A stretch of DNA of 64,000 nucleotides from Hydra vulgaris (GCF_038396675.1 NC_088928.1:19022001-19086000), one strand, 5' to 3'; positions 1 through 11,497 are shown, counted from the stretch's first letter. The notes: a model not told the origin generated them from the sequence alone. Numbers and translations are program-made.

Positions 1-329
1 TTTTTTTTTTTTTTAGGTGCCCCAAGAAGTCCTAACGGTCTTGTCACAGAGCACCGCGGAAGTGCATTTAACCAGGAAGTTTACACCTCTTTCCACCGTG
101 ACGCGAAAATATGTTCAGAGCTCGTTTTGAAACTAGTTTAGTCGCGGCGTTTTCAAAGTGTAGTTAAGCTAAGTTGACTATTTTAAAAGCCTTCGTTAAA
201 AATTGTTTTTATCGGGTTTTTTCTCGCTTGCTTATCAATTTTTGTTAAAATTTCAAAGATATCGGTGCATATCTACTTAAGTATGACTGGAAGTTAAACA
301 AAAAGACAAATCGTGCTTAGCAACTGTAG
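1..329. other. Non-coding flank, no gene seen
   Basis: The window opens with a run of 14 T residues followed by unique-looking AT-rich sequence. I see no coding exon, RNA gene or clear transposon terminus here. Confidence 0.5.
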
Positions 330-1500
330 TAGGGCTGCTAGTTTGAACATGTTCAAGTTCAAACGTTCAAACTTTACGAAAAAATTTCAATGTTCAAATT
401 CGAACTTTTTTCTCCTATTAGTTCGAACTCTTAAATTTTAAAAAAGGATACGCCTTTTCATTAATTTTTGTAAAACAAGCTAAAATATAAGTAAAAATTA
501 AAAATATGAATATTTTTGTTTTCTGTTTGTCTGGAAACTCTAAAAATATAATCAAAATTACATCACCTGTAGCGCAATCGCATTTAAGGTACGAGTTTTT
601 CTATTAAAAAATCGTACCTTAAATGCGATTAATAATAAATAATATTAATATTTTCTTCTAAGAGGTTTTTTCCTATTAAAAAGTATTTAAGCAGTGGCAA
701 GTACTTTTCACCATTTGACCACTGTTTATTTACATTTAAATTTAAAATTATACAGAGATTTAAGTTCAAACAAAAAAGGCTACTCAGCATTAGCACAGCT
801 AGAAGATCTAAAGTTTAGGAGTATTTTCATTTTTTGCAAAAAGCTGCAACGAGCAAAATGTGCCTCAACGCGCACTATTACAAGACACTTAAAAATAAAA
901 CACAAAATAGAGGTTCTCAAATGTAATAACATCAATAAAAATGAAATTAATAAAATAATAATTTCGTACATTAAAATGGTATATTTGTTAAACCCAGTTA
1001 TTTTAATTCAAGATAATCAGTTTGAGAAAAAGAAATAAAATGAAATAATATAGATAATTTTGCAAATTAATCTTATTCAAAGATTATTCCAGCTTAGAGA
1101 TATTATTCCAGCTTAGACTCAATATTAATAAAAAAAGCCAAAAATGGTAACGATATTAGAAATTATAACAAAGAATTGACTCTAGCTAAAGAACTGTAAA
1201 TGTTTTATTAAAATATATGATTTTCAAATGGTATGATCTCGTGAAAAGGCTCTCTAGCCTTAAATTGTTTTCGCATAGAAAAATAAACTGGTTGCAGGAT
1301 GATACTTTGTATTTACTTTTTATAAACAAATAAAAAAGCCTTTATAAATAAATTAACAGTTTTGTGTTTTACTTGTAACCTTTGTTTTCAATTTTAAATA
1401 AATAAAAACTATTAAAAAAAGTTCGAACTTTTTTCATAAATAGTTCGAAAGTGTTCGAGTTTGAACTTTTTAAAAAAAGTTCAAATTAAAAAAATTAGCA
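330..1500 (+). mobile_element. hAT-like transposon relic with a degraded BED-type zinc finger
   Basis: Both ends are crowded with short GTTCGAACTT / GTTCAAAC motifs in both orientations (about 345-430 and 1420-1490), as in the subterminal regions of hAT elements. Between them an open frame (694..1038, +) contains the stretch KCASTRTITRHLKIKH (about 855-910). This resembles the second half of a BED zinc finger (His-x4-His), the DNA-binding domain of many hAT transposases. The expected first CxxC pair is not intact and no DDE catalytic domain follows, so the element is a deletion derivative or relic. The left edge TAGGGCTG resembles a hAT terminus, but no matching right terminus or 8-bp target duplication was found, so the limits are approximate. 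Confidence 0.35.
576..630. repeat. Perfect 19-bp inverted repeat (hairpin)
   Basis: Arms 576..594 and 612..630 are exact reverse complements (AATCGCATTTAAGGTACGA) around a 17-bp loop. It lies inside the hAT-like relic and may be a small nested foldback insertion. Confidence 0.8.
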
Positions 1501-1869
1501 AACAAGAACCTGTACCAAGTGTAGCAAAAACAGAAATTCTGTTGAATATTTGCTATCAGTATATAAATCTTTTTTAAAGAAGATTAAATTAAATAGCGCA
1601 GCCGAAGTAAGTACATAGCAGTGTCTGCAATCAGAATTATACTAGAGTGTATATTTTATTTAAATTGCCTAGTAGAATCGATGGATGTGTTTAAGGTACA
1701 GCAATTACTAGTTTAGCAAAATTAACAATTTTGGCTCATAGAGTTTGATTTATTTTAATTCGTTCTGTATGTTAAGGTCACAACTAAATTAATAAAGTGG
1801 CTGAAAGGGTAATGTTCTGGGTTTTTTTTTATAGAGTCCAAACAAAAAACTAACCAATTTTTTATATCT
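1501..1869. other. Non-coding spacer
   Basis: AT-rich sequence between two transposon relics; no gene or repeat boundary recognised. Confidence 0.4.
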
Positions 1870-4022
1870 TTAAGGTGGTTTACCAGGAAATAAATTTTTT
1901 TTGTCAAATTTAATTTTTTTTTTTTCAAAATAATAAATAAAATAGTTCCAATAGCAAAATTTAGTTACTAGTTATGAAAAAAAATTTGAATTTCTGAAAT
2001 TTTTTATAAAAAACATCAAATTTTAGCCGAAAAAGGCATTAAACTGTTCACATGGATGAAACAAGAAAACTCAAAGATAAATTATCTTTTTCTTTCGAAA
2101 TTTTGCACAAATAATCTTGCTTATATTATCTAGTTCCTGAACTAAAATGAAGTTCATTGCACGAGTAGAAAGGCCAATTATTAAAATTTGCTATAACTTA
2201 TACCACTTTTCACGGGGTCTACATGAAAAAATCATGAACAATGAGTAATAACACTGTAAATAGAGCACCTTATATCTTGATTTTAGTTCAGTCTTCAGAT
2301 CTAGGTCCTCCAGGACATAAAAAATGGCGTTGTGATTGACTGTTGAAATTGGTACAGTGAAAAAGTCCTGCTCTAATGTTCTTTTTCATTTGGTATATCT
2401 TTTGTGTATCATTTAATTTGCAATTTTTAGCAATTTGGCAAATAGCCATTCCAAAATAGTTCTGGATGATATTCACTGCCCTTTCTGTCAGATTATTTTT
2501 TCCAGTTAACTTTAGCCCTCCATGTTTCTCTTTATGACGATTACCAAGACAGGTTCCAGTTCTTTTCTGAATGTGTCCAATGCACTCTAACTTTTCTGGT
2601 TTGATATCATACTCAGCGTAAGGATCACTTGCTACTACATAATTAAAAGAAGAGGAGTCCCTATCTCCAAGATAGTACTTATATATGAGTCCATACATTT
2701 CCAATGAGCGTTGAAAGATATTAAATGCACCAATCCTTTCCATTGCCCCTGACAAGTTTGTGTGGTTTAAAGAACAATTGTGATTTGTTTTACAGTTTTC
2801 ATATTTAGAATGTTGTTTTCTGTTGAACCAAATTTGACACCCTCTGCAATACTTGCTTAATACATCTGCATCAACACATCCACCGCTACTTATAGCAGTA
2901 ACTACATCATTAAGAGAAGAATGTCCTCATTTTTGCCAAGAACCATCAAGAGAAACCTGGATTAATGGAACACCGGTAGTGGATTTTTCAACAGCATTTG
3001 CTTTAATTTCATTTGCAGCAAACTCCATACAATCTTTAGCAGCAGAATCATAAGCAGCTTGAATCAATTTATGATTATGTTGAAAAGCATTTACATTCAT
3101 GCAACTCATATTTGTAATATAAGCGAAACGACTCATAGGTTCATGCCCTTGACCAATCTCACGAAAAGCAATAATCATTCTTAAGTTAATATCAAATGCA
3201 CTCCTGCCTTTACTTTATGTGCTTTTGTCCGCAGTATTAATTGTAAAAGTGCACCATTCATATGAACATGATGTGCATTTTATTTTCAAACTGTGTGAAA
3301 ATCCCATTCTTTTTGAATCATCATTTTGTATGGTTACTCCATTTTGACAATCTGGGCAGCTACCAACTTGCATTAATATTTCTTTGAGAATAGGAAAATA
3401 CATAATTAAATTAAAATTATCTGAACACTGTTTTTCATTCAATTTAAATTTGCTAAGCTTTTTAGCACTACATGATTTTTTAAGTAAAGTTGTTGTTACT
3501 ATTTCGGTTTTTGGAACTTGTTCCCAGCGAATGTCCTCTTCACTTTTCTTAAATGATTTTTTTTATTTCTCATTACTTTTTATATTAGCTATATTTAAAT
3601 AACAAAAGAACTAAAATCCATAAACAACTTCATTAGTAAAGGTAAACATAAATATAAAGTTTTGTCATTCATTCATCTCTTATATAACACTAAAAGTAAA
3701 TGAAGTTTGTTTATTTTTTTTTTTATCTACGGTATAGAACAGACTTAACCATCATACTAATATTCAATTTTTTGAAAAGTATGCCAAGTATACCAAAATT
3801 AGTCCAAAACAAGAAAGAAAAGTGTGTTGATAGGGGCCATTGCTATGGAAAAATATTTTAACCACCTCGTTTAAATCTTAAAATAAACCTTTTGTGTTTA
3901 TTTTTCTCAAAAACAGATTTCAGAAATGAATTCAGGGATAATTAATTATCTTAAAACAATTTAAACTGAAAATTTGAAAGATTTGAAAAATATAAACTTT
4001 ATTTCCTGGTAAACCACCTTAA
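1870..4022 (-). mobile_element. TTAA-flanked DNA transposon, Kolobok/Mutator-like
   Basis: Matching inverted termini begin GGTGGTTTACCAGGAAATAA at 1874 and end with its reverse complement at 4018. The sequence TTAA lies immediately outside both ends (1870..1873 and 4019..4022), as expected for a TTAA target-site duplication. The element is about 2.15 kb and carries one transposase gene on the minus strand. TTAA duplications with GG-starting termini fit the Kolobok superfamily. The transposase resembles what protein databases call Mutator-like transposase domain in cnidarians and insects. The superfamily name is inferred; the termini and TTAA flanks are directly visible. Confidence 0.75.
2288..3563 (-). 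pseudogene. Mutator-like/Kolobok transposase, nearly intact, two nonsense codons
   Basis: A single minus-strand frame runs from about 3563 to the stop at 2288, interrupted only by TAA at 3215..3217 and TGA at 2927..2929. In order it shows a lysine-rich N-terminus, a zinc-ribbon-like pair CPDC and CTSC (about 3350-3265), a conserved block ending VSLDGSWQK then GHSSLNDVV across the second stop (the DG is a probable catalytic aspartate), a cysteine/histidine cluster (about 2850-2790), KYYLGDRDSSSF (probable second catalytic aspartate, about 2680), then KLECIGHIQKR and the C-terminal LCPGG block. This order matches the Mutator-like transposase family abundant in Hydra. With no frameshifts and only two stops, inactivation looks fairly recent. 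The true start is uncertain because another stop lies just upstream of 3563. Confidence 0.8.
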
Positions 4023-4529
4023 ATAGATTTCTTTTATTTTTATGTCCAGAACATCTCAAGATGGCAATTGTTTTTTTTCTGAAATTTTCATTGAATTAAT
4101 TGGAAAAGCACCAAATTTTAGAAAACTTTTTGCAAATGAGTTATATAAGAACACGAAGTTTTTGCTATGCATTCAATTTTTCGACTTAGGCATTTAAATG
4201 GTGTTATTTGATCAGAGAGATCAGCTTTTTTATTGGGTATCTCCAATGTGTCATGTACTATATTTGAAAGTTAAAAAGTTCAAGGTTGATGCCATTGTGG
4301 CTGAAGCAATAACTATTTCTCACTCTGATGTTTGGTCATCTTTAGTTTGTGTTATGTCTATCTCTAATGTTTTAAATGTATGTACTAAACTAAGAATTTG
4401 AACTGATTTATTTTTCATTGTTTTTGAACAGTTTATAATATCGATATTATTTTACTTATATTTATTTTCTGTTTTAATTCAGATTCTATTAAAAACTCTA
4501 TATCCTACTTTAGGAGATGCATGTTTCGA

Positions 4530-4594
4530 ATTCCTATATACTAGTACATTGTGCCCTCAATCTTTGAGGGCACAATGTACTAGTATATAGGAAT
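4530..4594. repeat. Perfect 31-bp inverted repeat with 3-bp loop
   Basis: Arms 4530..4560 and 4564..4594 are exact reverse complements; the loop is TCT. The core reads TTGAGGGCACAATGTACTAG. No coding content; a possible minimal foldback element. Confidence 0.9.
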
Positions 4595-6159
4595 GTATAG
4601 TATATAGGTATAAGGAGGATAATAACCCTTATAAAATAATTCACTTGATGCTTCTCAATTTTAATACTAATAAAAATCTTATAGGCAAACTCAGGCATAC
4701 GGGGGAAATGAATTATTTCAAACCCAATTGTTATGTGCCTTTTATATCTTTTGAAAGCATCTAGCCAGAGTTTCGAAAATATTAGTTCGTACTCAGATCA
4801 CTTTAAGTCCTTTTAAAAATATTGTTGCAACCGAGGGAAAGCGCACTTGTTCAAATATCCCAATCTTCTGTTTTTCAAAAAAATAAGATTCCCAAAATGC
4901 CTATGGATATTAAAGATTTTTTTCTGTGAAAAGTAAACCATCTTTTGTTCCCAATTCATCTTTGATTCTAAATAATAAATTTAAAAAGCCAACATTAAAT
5001 ATCACAAACCTGTTGCTGTTTTTAAATTATGAAAAGACAACAACAGAATAAATGCAACAAATGGGATATTAGCTTAAAGAGAAGTTTAATCTTCTAATGA
5101 ATGTAGTTGTTATACCTGAGTATTTCCTAAAACAAATGGTCGTAAATGTAATCCTACTTGGTTAAAAACGTTTTCATTGCTTGTTTATTCAAAATACTAC
5201 AATGCATTACTTTGTATCTCTTGTGTTCTGTTTGGAACTAGAACTAGTCATAACAGTGAAAAGTTACAATCTCCATATTGCTTATAAATCTCATTTTATA
5301 AATCTCCATATTGCATTGGTCTGTTAGAAATGCAGGAATGTTATCGCCTAATAACGTTTCATAAATGCAAAAAATTTTTATGCAGATGCTGGATTTCAAA
5401 GCATTAATGAGTAATAAAAGTGTTCCAATTGAATTGGAACTAAAAAATTTTGACTAGATAACATTTCTAGAAATAGAAGTTGAACTAATTTTTATAAGTA
5501 GACATGCGTTGTTGCTATCTTTTCCTTTTATAACTTCGCACAACATCTCATAGCGGCTTGTGTAACTGGTAATATAAACATACAGCCCTTTAATAAAAAA
5601 AACACAGCACACAAACTGCTTTAGTTCTGAATGTTTAGCACAAGGTATTCAAACTGATAGAATAATCTGTTTTTTAACTTTAGCTGTACACCATTGTACC
5701 GTTGTTAATTATACTGCTCCTTGTCGTCACCATAAATTCATTTCAAAAAATACAAACCAACTCGAACTATTGGTATGCTCATATTATCTAGATGCTTATA
5801 TGCCCAAATCTACTTTAATATATTTGAAATTAAAAATGATAAACAAACATTTACTTCAATTGAACGTAGGCTCGCTAAGAGTATTGACCTTTTATTGTTG
5901 ATAAATATTTTTGCAGATAAGATTTGCAATAAAATGTTGAAGAAAACAATTTGCACAAACCTTTTGGAAAACAACTTTTTTCTTTAATTTATGCTTTCAA
6001 TAATTTTTTGAAATATACATTTTTAAATAAGATAATTTTGAGCAAAAATAAACTTAGTAAAACTAAGTTTTATGTTGTTGTTGCCTTTAATGTGCGTAAT
6101 AGCTGTTATAAAAATCATAAAAAGGCATCAATAAATGTGTTAATCGCGTGCGTAATCTT
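4595..6159. other. Non-coding AT-rich stretch
   Basis: I found no exon with supportable homology here. A small + frame at 5951..6304 looks like a chance frame overlapping the minus-strand transposase relic to its right. Confidence 0.45.
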
Positions 6160-6985
6160 AAAAAGTTTTCAGGGTCACTGTGCTCCTTTGATCCTTCGAC
6201 CCCTAATCATTCTTGTAGTCTCTTTCTCCCCAACAACATTTAACATCAATCTGTCACTGCTACATCATCAAATGCTAGAGGTAGATGACAAAAATATTTC
6301 TTGACCCTGTTTTCAAACAGTGACCTTATCACTGTTTGCGTGGCTCACTTTCCAGCTGATGAACGCCCTCTTCTAATTTGCATTGAAAGCTTAAAGCCTA
6401 CTTCATCAACAAAGAATATTTAGTCTCATTTATAGAAGTTAAAATGTTCATATATCTCTCTGCATAAATTGCTTTTTCATCGATAATGTCTTCGGAAATT
6501 TTTCTTTCTGGAATACTGTCAGTGGCGGATATTAGGGGGGGGGGGACCATGAAGTAGTAGCACCCCCTTTGGGACTTTTTTCAAAAATATTACTTTTTAA
6601 ATTGACTATCATACAGAATTTCACTACTATACTGACGAATAAAATTGACTATTATATGTAGTTATACGTATATGAGTTTTGTTATTACACTAAAGTACAA
6701 AAAATTAAAATGAAAGTTAAAAATGCGGACCTTTTTTTTTATTTATCTTTTTTCCCCTCTTTGGCGAGTGACAAATCTCGCCCCTGAATATTGTGAACAC
6801 GTTTTAAAGTAAAGTTAAAGTTACACAACTTACTATAGAAGAGAGACTATCTTAAATGGTTTTTGTTCAAAAAGTCTTTGTTTAATTTCATTCCACAATT
6901 ATCATCAATCCAATTTTTTATTAGTATCTTAGATTTATTACATAATTTTTGTTTCAAAAACAAACTTTTAACTATGGATGAGTTA
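6160..6985 (-). pseudogene. Tc1/mariner (IS630-type) transposase relic split by a MITE
   Basis: Read on the minus strand, two stretches join into transposase-like sequence. From about 6985 to 6787 it reads a helix-turn-helix-like part (IKNWIDDNCGMKLNK). After the MITE at 6520..6786 is skipped it continues PERKISEDIIDE, AIYAERYMNIL and a KYFFVDEVGFKLSM-like block (about 6390-6430), where VDEVGF is the usual first catalytic aspartate context of Tc1/IS630 transposases. RRGRSSAGK follows. The frame contains stops and shifts, and the second and third catalytic motifs were not found. The parent element was inactive or was inactivated by the later insertion. Confidence 0.5.
6520..6786. mobile_element. 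hAT-like MITE with 8-bp target duplication
   Basis: The left terminus CAGTGGCGGAT at 6520 pairs with the right terminus ATCTCGCCCCTG ending at 6786. Flanking octamers are AATACTGT (6512..6519) and AATATTGT (6787..6794), a 7/8 match typical of a hAT target duplication. The element is 267 bp, non-coding, and includes a G-rich run near its left end. It sits inside the Tc1-like transposase relic, so it inserted later. Confidence 0.7.
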
Positions 6986-7170
6986 AAATATCAAAATAAC
7001 TGAGTATCTTAATTTTCTTATAAATTATCTTAATATATATTATAAATTACCTTTTTATATGATATTAAATTCTCTAACGTTCTTGTTATTTGTTTGTTCA
7101 AGGAGTGAAGACTAAAAACACACAAAACCCTAAAGTCTGAAGGTATAAACGATGTATAGGAATGTAATAT

Positions 7171-7381
7171 ACAAAACTCGGAATTAGGGTCGGCATTCGG
7201 CAATGCCAACCTAACTGCCAACCTTAAAATATTTGAGGTCAGCAAAAATTTACCGACCCTGTTTCTATGTTTTATGGTAAGACCTTTGCATCAAACTTTT
7301 TTTTCCGACCTGATGCCAACCTTTAAAAGATTGAGGTTGGCAAATTATTGTCGACCTCATTTTTCATAATTCCGAGGGTTG
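7171..7381. mobile_element. MITE family A, copy 1
   Basis: A 211-bp element bounded by ACTCGGAATTAGGG on the left and TAATTCCGAGGGTTG on the right. Inside are subterminal pairs of the form GAGGTYGGCAA and the shared core TCTATGTTTTATGGTAA. Two more copies occur at 12966..13214 and, inverted, 23101..23305. Non-coding. Confidence 0.75.
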
Positions 7382-8330
7382 AATATACATATTATATATT
7401 TATACTTTTACCAATTAAAAATGATTCTTGCAGTAAGAATCTATGAATGGGTATTAACAATTTGTCCATGATTTGACAAGTGTTCCATATACGTTATTTT
7501 TCAATTTTAAAACGTTATATACACTAGTCAGAATTTTACTTATGCATTTAATTTTTATCCAGGCAAAAAATAATTCTTCCTAATTTTGATGGCAACATTG
7601 ATTTATTTGATTGACTGATTAAACAGCTAATTACACTAAAAGACGCAAGTTGTTACCCGCTAGTTTGTATATCATTAAGGTAAGAAAAAAATTATTGAAT
7701 TTTGAACCAAACCATAGTCAATAAAGACTGGATTTTTGTGCTGTTAACATGTTGGTAAAAGCAAAAGAGTCTCCCGTTAGTATAAATTGTGTAATAATAT
7801 CGGGTTCGGATAAATTCAGTTTCCAATCCAATTTAAGGAGATATATTAAATATCGCTTTAAATTGGAACCGAAATCGAATCGATTATCAGATCAGATTTA
7901 AATAACTGGACCGGATATCACCCTAACTTTTAACTGACGTTCTATATAAGCAAACCATATTTATATTTTTCAATAATTGAATTAATTGCAGTTTGTTTGA
8001 ATACAAGTATTTAAAAGTATTTGCAATTTTTGGTATATTTAGATATACATTAGATTTAATCATCCTTAAACGGTTTTCATTGTTAATTGTTTGATTCACC
8101 ATTGTTGTTTATAAATGTTGAAAATGATATTTAAACTTTTACTATGAACTCTGATTGGGCCGTCGCAATGATGGGACAAACATTTAGGGTAATAAGAACA
8201 TTTTTGTTTAAAAGATAAAAAATTACGACATTACTTTATAATTTGATTACAATTAAAAAATAATTAATCTGGTAAATAAAAATAATTAATGTGGCAATTT
8301 AAAACATTTATAATGGCACCTTGAAATAAT
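7382..8330. other. Non-coding, possible transposon scraps
   Basis: No coding content seen. About 7800-7930 has an inverted arrangement around AATTTAAGGAGATAT / ATATCGCTTTAAATT and a terminus-like ATATCACCCTAAC, suggesting a small unclassified repeat. Confidence 0.35.
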
Positions 8331-8379
8331 TTCCCTATATGTAAAAAAAATCTACATGATTTTTTTTACATATAGGGAA
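8331..8379. repeat. Perfect 22-bp inverted repeat
   Basis: Arms 8331..8352 and 8358..8379 (TTCCCTATATGTAAAAAAAA then TC, and its reverse complement) flank a 5-bp loop TACAT. Confidence 0.9.
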
Positions 8380-9063
8380 GAGTATGTACCTTTTACCCAA
8401 AATCTATGGCGCTTTATGTAAATAACAAATTCCTAAAAATAACAATAATTGTAGAACATAATAAGAGTAAAACCGGGTCAAACCGCACACCGTATCATTC
8501 CGCACACTGATCGAAATTATCAAATAAAAACTAAACGGATATGGCTACGAAAAAAATAAAAATAGATTCAAATACAAAACTGTCTCCTCTATTGATAAAA
8601 TTATATGCCGATTCAATTCCATTTTTTTTCTTTTTTTATACAACTTTAACAGGGAGTCAAAATTTTTTATATATTTTGTATCGTTGCGAACAAAGTAGCG
8701 CTTGAACCAAAACTGATATAAAAATAATTTTAACACTACTTTGTTGGAAATTTAATTTCAATTCTGATAGTATGATTCTTATGTAGCTAGAACAAAAAAT
8801 TAAATAAAAAATCAAAAAAGTAAAAAAAACTCTTTTTTTCTGATAAAACCGCACACTCGATTAATTACTTAGTTTAGTTTTTTGCAACTGACTAAGCGTC
8901 TATCTTTATCTAATTAACTTAGTGTTAAATCTGGTTTAATTAAAAATGAACTACAATGTTATTTGTTAATATAATCATCTGTTACTCATTAAAAACCAAT
9001 TGTTATATTATTTCTCAATATAATCATCACTCACTCAACTCAGTTTAACTCACTTACTTTAAT

Positions 9064-10403
9064 ATGTCAACTAAAAAAACAAAAGCATACAAGAAAGACA
9101 ATATACTAGCTACATTAACTTATATGAAAGAAAGTAAAACACCACTGACAAAAGTTGCATTCAAACATGGTGTTCCAGTTTCAACGCTCAAAGATCTCAA
9201 AAATAACAACAACAAAGGCTTCCATGGCTCAGGTACAACAACGGTACTCTCAAATGAAACAGAAAAAATTATGGTGAATGCGTCCCAATTACTTGGTTAC
9301 TGGAGTTATGGTTTGCCCCAAATGAAATCCTAAAATTTGTATGTGAGGTAAACCATAACCCCAGTAACCAAGTATTTGGAACGCATTCATTCCTTAAACC
9401 CGAAGATAAATTGCATTTATTCAAAAATGGCAAGCCTGGTAAAGCTGGTTTTATGCCTTTATGAAGAGATGGTAAATAGAAATTTCAACAAAAAAAGCGA
9501 ATAACTTAGCATTTAAAAGAGCGCTTTTTGTACGCCAGAAATAATTGATCGTTATTTTGAATGCGTTGCCAAGCAATTTCAGCAGACTGGTATAGCTTCT
9601 GGATCGCATACTTGGAATTGTGATGAAACAGATTTTTCGGGTGATCAAGGCAAAGCAACCATCTTATGTCGAAAAGGAGCAAGACGTGTATTTATCTTAC
9701 TGGCAACAACGAAAAAATTCATTATACTGTAAACAACTGCTGCAGCGCTGATGGGTATTTTGCATCACCATTTGTGATATACAAAACCAAAAGAAACTTT
9801 TGTTCTGAGTGGGCAAGAGGTGGTCCAGTTGGCACCAAATATTCAATTTCAAAATTAGGTTGGATGGAGAACGATACGTTTATTGAATGGCTAAAAGAAG
9901 TATTTATAGCCGAAACTGAGCAAATTGGTGGTATTCATATTTTAGCATTAGATGGGCATACAAATCACATAGCTTTGGAAGCGGTATTTTTGTGCAAAAA
10001 ACTCAATATAATCTTGATTTGTCTACCAGAGCATTCTTCACATATTCTACAACCATTGGATAGAGGTGTCTATTGTCATGTCAAACAAGCATGAAAAGAA
10101 ATACTTACAAAGTATTACAGAGACTTAAAATGTAAGAATTTAGGTAAACAAAATTTTCCAGCGTTGCTCAAACTGCTGTGCGAGAGAGGTAAATGTTTTA
10201 CACGCTTGCATGCAATCGCTGGTTTCCAATACAATGGCTTATTTCCACTTAACGAAAACAACATAAATCATAAGGCTAAAGCAATCACACAAACGCAAAA
10301 CGTAGACTCTCTATGCCAAGTACTCGAATGCCTGAGCATAACAATGCTGAGCAACTTCAGCAAAACAATAATGAAGAACAAGTACCAGCAGCCAAACTAT
10401 TAA
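9064..10403 (+). pseudogene. pogo/Tigger-like transposase pseudogene
   Basis: The N-terminal frame (9064..9333) carries a Psq-type helix-turn-helix: KKDNILATLTYMKES, then VAFKHGVPVSTLKDL. A shifted frame continues NEILKFVCE, then KPGKAGF from a CENP-B-like domain. The DDE domain follows in pieces: NCDETDF (first acidic residue, about 9620), GARRVFILLATT, ADGYFASPFVIYK, LALDGHTNH (second aspartate, about 9955) and SSHILQPLDRGVY (third, about 10040). A C-terminal piece ends near 10403. It is broken by frameshifts, several stops between 9330 and 9660, a stop at 10094, and an inverted duplication at 9276..9388. Terminal repeats were not identified. The order and spacing of motifs support the pogo/Tigger family strongly. 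Confidence 0.85.
9276..9388. repeat. 39-bp inverted duplication inside the pogo-like pseudogene
   Basis: Arm 9276..9314 lies in the normal coding orientation (reading VNASQLLGYWSYGL). Arm 9350..9388 is its reverse complement with three mismatches, and 35 bp separate them. The second arm has no counterpart in the expected protein, so it is an added inverted copy. Confidence 0.85.
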
Positions 10404-10951
10404 AAGTTGCAAAATTTTTTATTTGAATTTCGTATATTGTTTTTCCCCCTGAATTTTAGAATTATGGGTGCATACTCTAATGAATTTCTTTAGAATTATG
10501 GGTGCATACTCTCTCCTATATTCTACTTATAGCTAAAAAATCATTTTCGAAACCTTATTCATAATTTCAGTATCCACTTTATATATTTTAGAATTAGAAA
10601 AACAACCACTTTAATTTTTTTATTGATGAGATTTAATACAACTTTTTAAGCAAAATATATTTTTTTTAAATCGTCGAAATGTTATGCAACACTGTCATAA
10701 TTGAATGCAGCAGTGTCAAAACCTATTAGAACAATGTCGAAATTGAATGTAGCGTAGGGTTTAATTATAAACAATTGAATCCTACGCTAGCGACTCAACA
10801 GCGCAACGAAAAACATTTGACGTTTGATAAAAAACACGTAACTTCCACAAACCTTACTGCCTTATGTCTTTTTTTATCACTAAGCAAGAACATTGAAGTT
10901 TTTTGCATCAACTAGTTAGGCTCAACTGTTTTTAGAAAGTTTTAAATTTAC
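10404..10951. other. Non-coding, with a short direct repeat
   Basis: A 24-bp segment containing AGAATTATGGGTGCATACTC occurs twice (about 10456 and 10491). Otherwise I see no gene. Confidence 0.5.
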
Positions 10952-11497
10952 TTATATCAAATAAGGATGCTTTGCAAAAAATTGCTATGATTGGAGGCTG
11001 GGAACAAAAAAGCCCCAAATTTTGTGTCCCCCCCTACCCCAAACGTGAGAGCACCAAGTTGATGAAGTATTTTTTGTACTGTTCTCAACTAGACTTATAT
11101 TCATCCATAAATTTTAAGTTTCATAGTATTATCTTTCAGCGTTTAAAAATAATGACCATATAAAATTTATAACCCCCTCAAATTGAGGGGGGTTTAAACT
11201 TTATATGGTCATAATTTTTGAAAGCTAAAATATTTTACTATGAAATTTAAAATTTATCAATGAATATTAGTCTAGTTAAAAACAGTACAAAAAATATTTT
11301 ATCAACTTGTTGCTCTCACGTTTGGGGCAGGAGGCGGGCACAAAAATTGGGGCTTTTTTTTTCCCAGCCTCCAATCATCGCAATTTTTTGCAAAGCATCC
11401 TTATTTAACATAAGTATAAACATATAAATGTTTGGAGTTTGCTCCATGTCTGGAAGTTAGCTATCTCAAAGACCAAAAAATGCTGGATCCGCCACTG
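10952..11497. mobile_element. Large foldback element upstream of SPTLC2
   Basis: Two arms of about 220 bp (10952..11180 and 11184..11412) are imperfect reverse complements meeting at the palindrome CCCCCTCAAATTGAGGGGGG near 11182. Both contain GGATGCTTTGCAAAAAATTG, a GGAGGCTGGGAA block and CCATATAAA. To the right the sequence continues to GGATCCGCCACTG, ending at 11497. Read in reverse this is a CAGTGGCGGATCC hAT-like terminus. A related terminus plus the same interior order occurs at 59928..60050, confirming a dispersed family. The matching left terminus is missing here. Confidence 0.75.

Noticed and set aside
400..1450. GTTCGAA motifs resembling tRNA B boxes
   Set aside because: They occur many times in both orientations at the ends of a hAT-like relic, with no A box or cloverleaf.
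2853..3053. Plus-strand frame overlapping the Mutator-like transposase
   Set aside because: Lies antisense to a recognisable transposase frame; a shadow.
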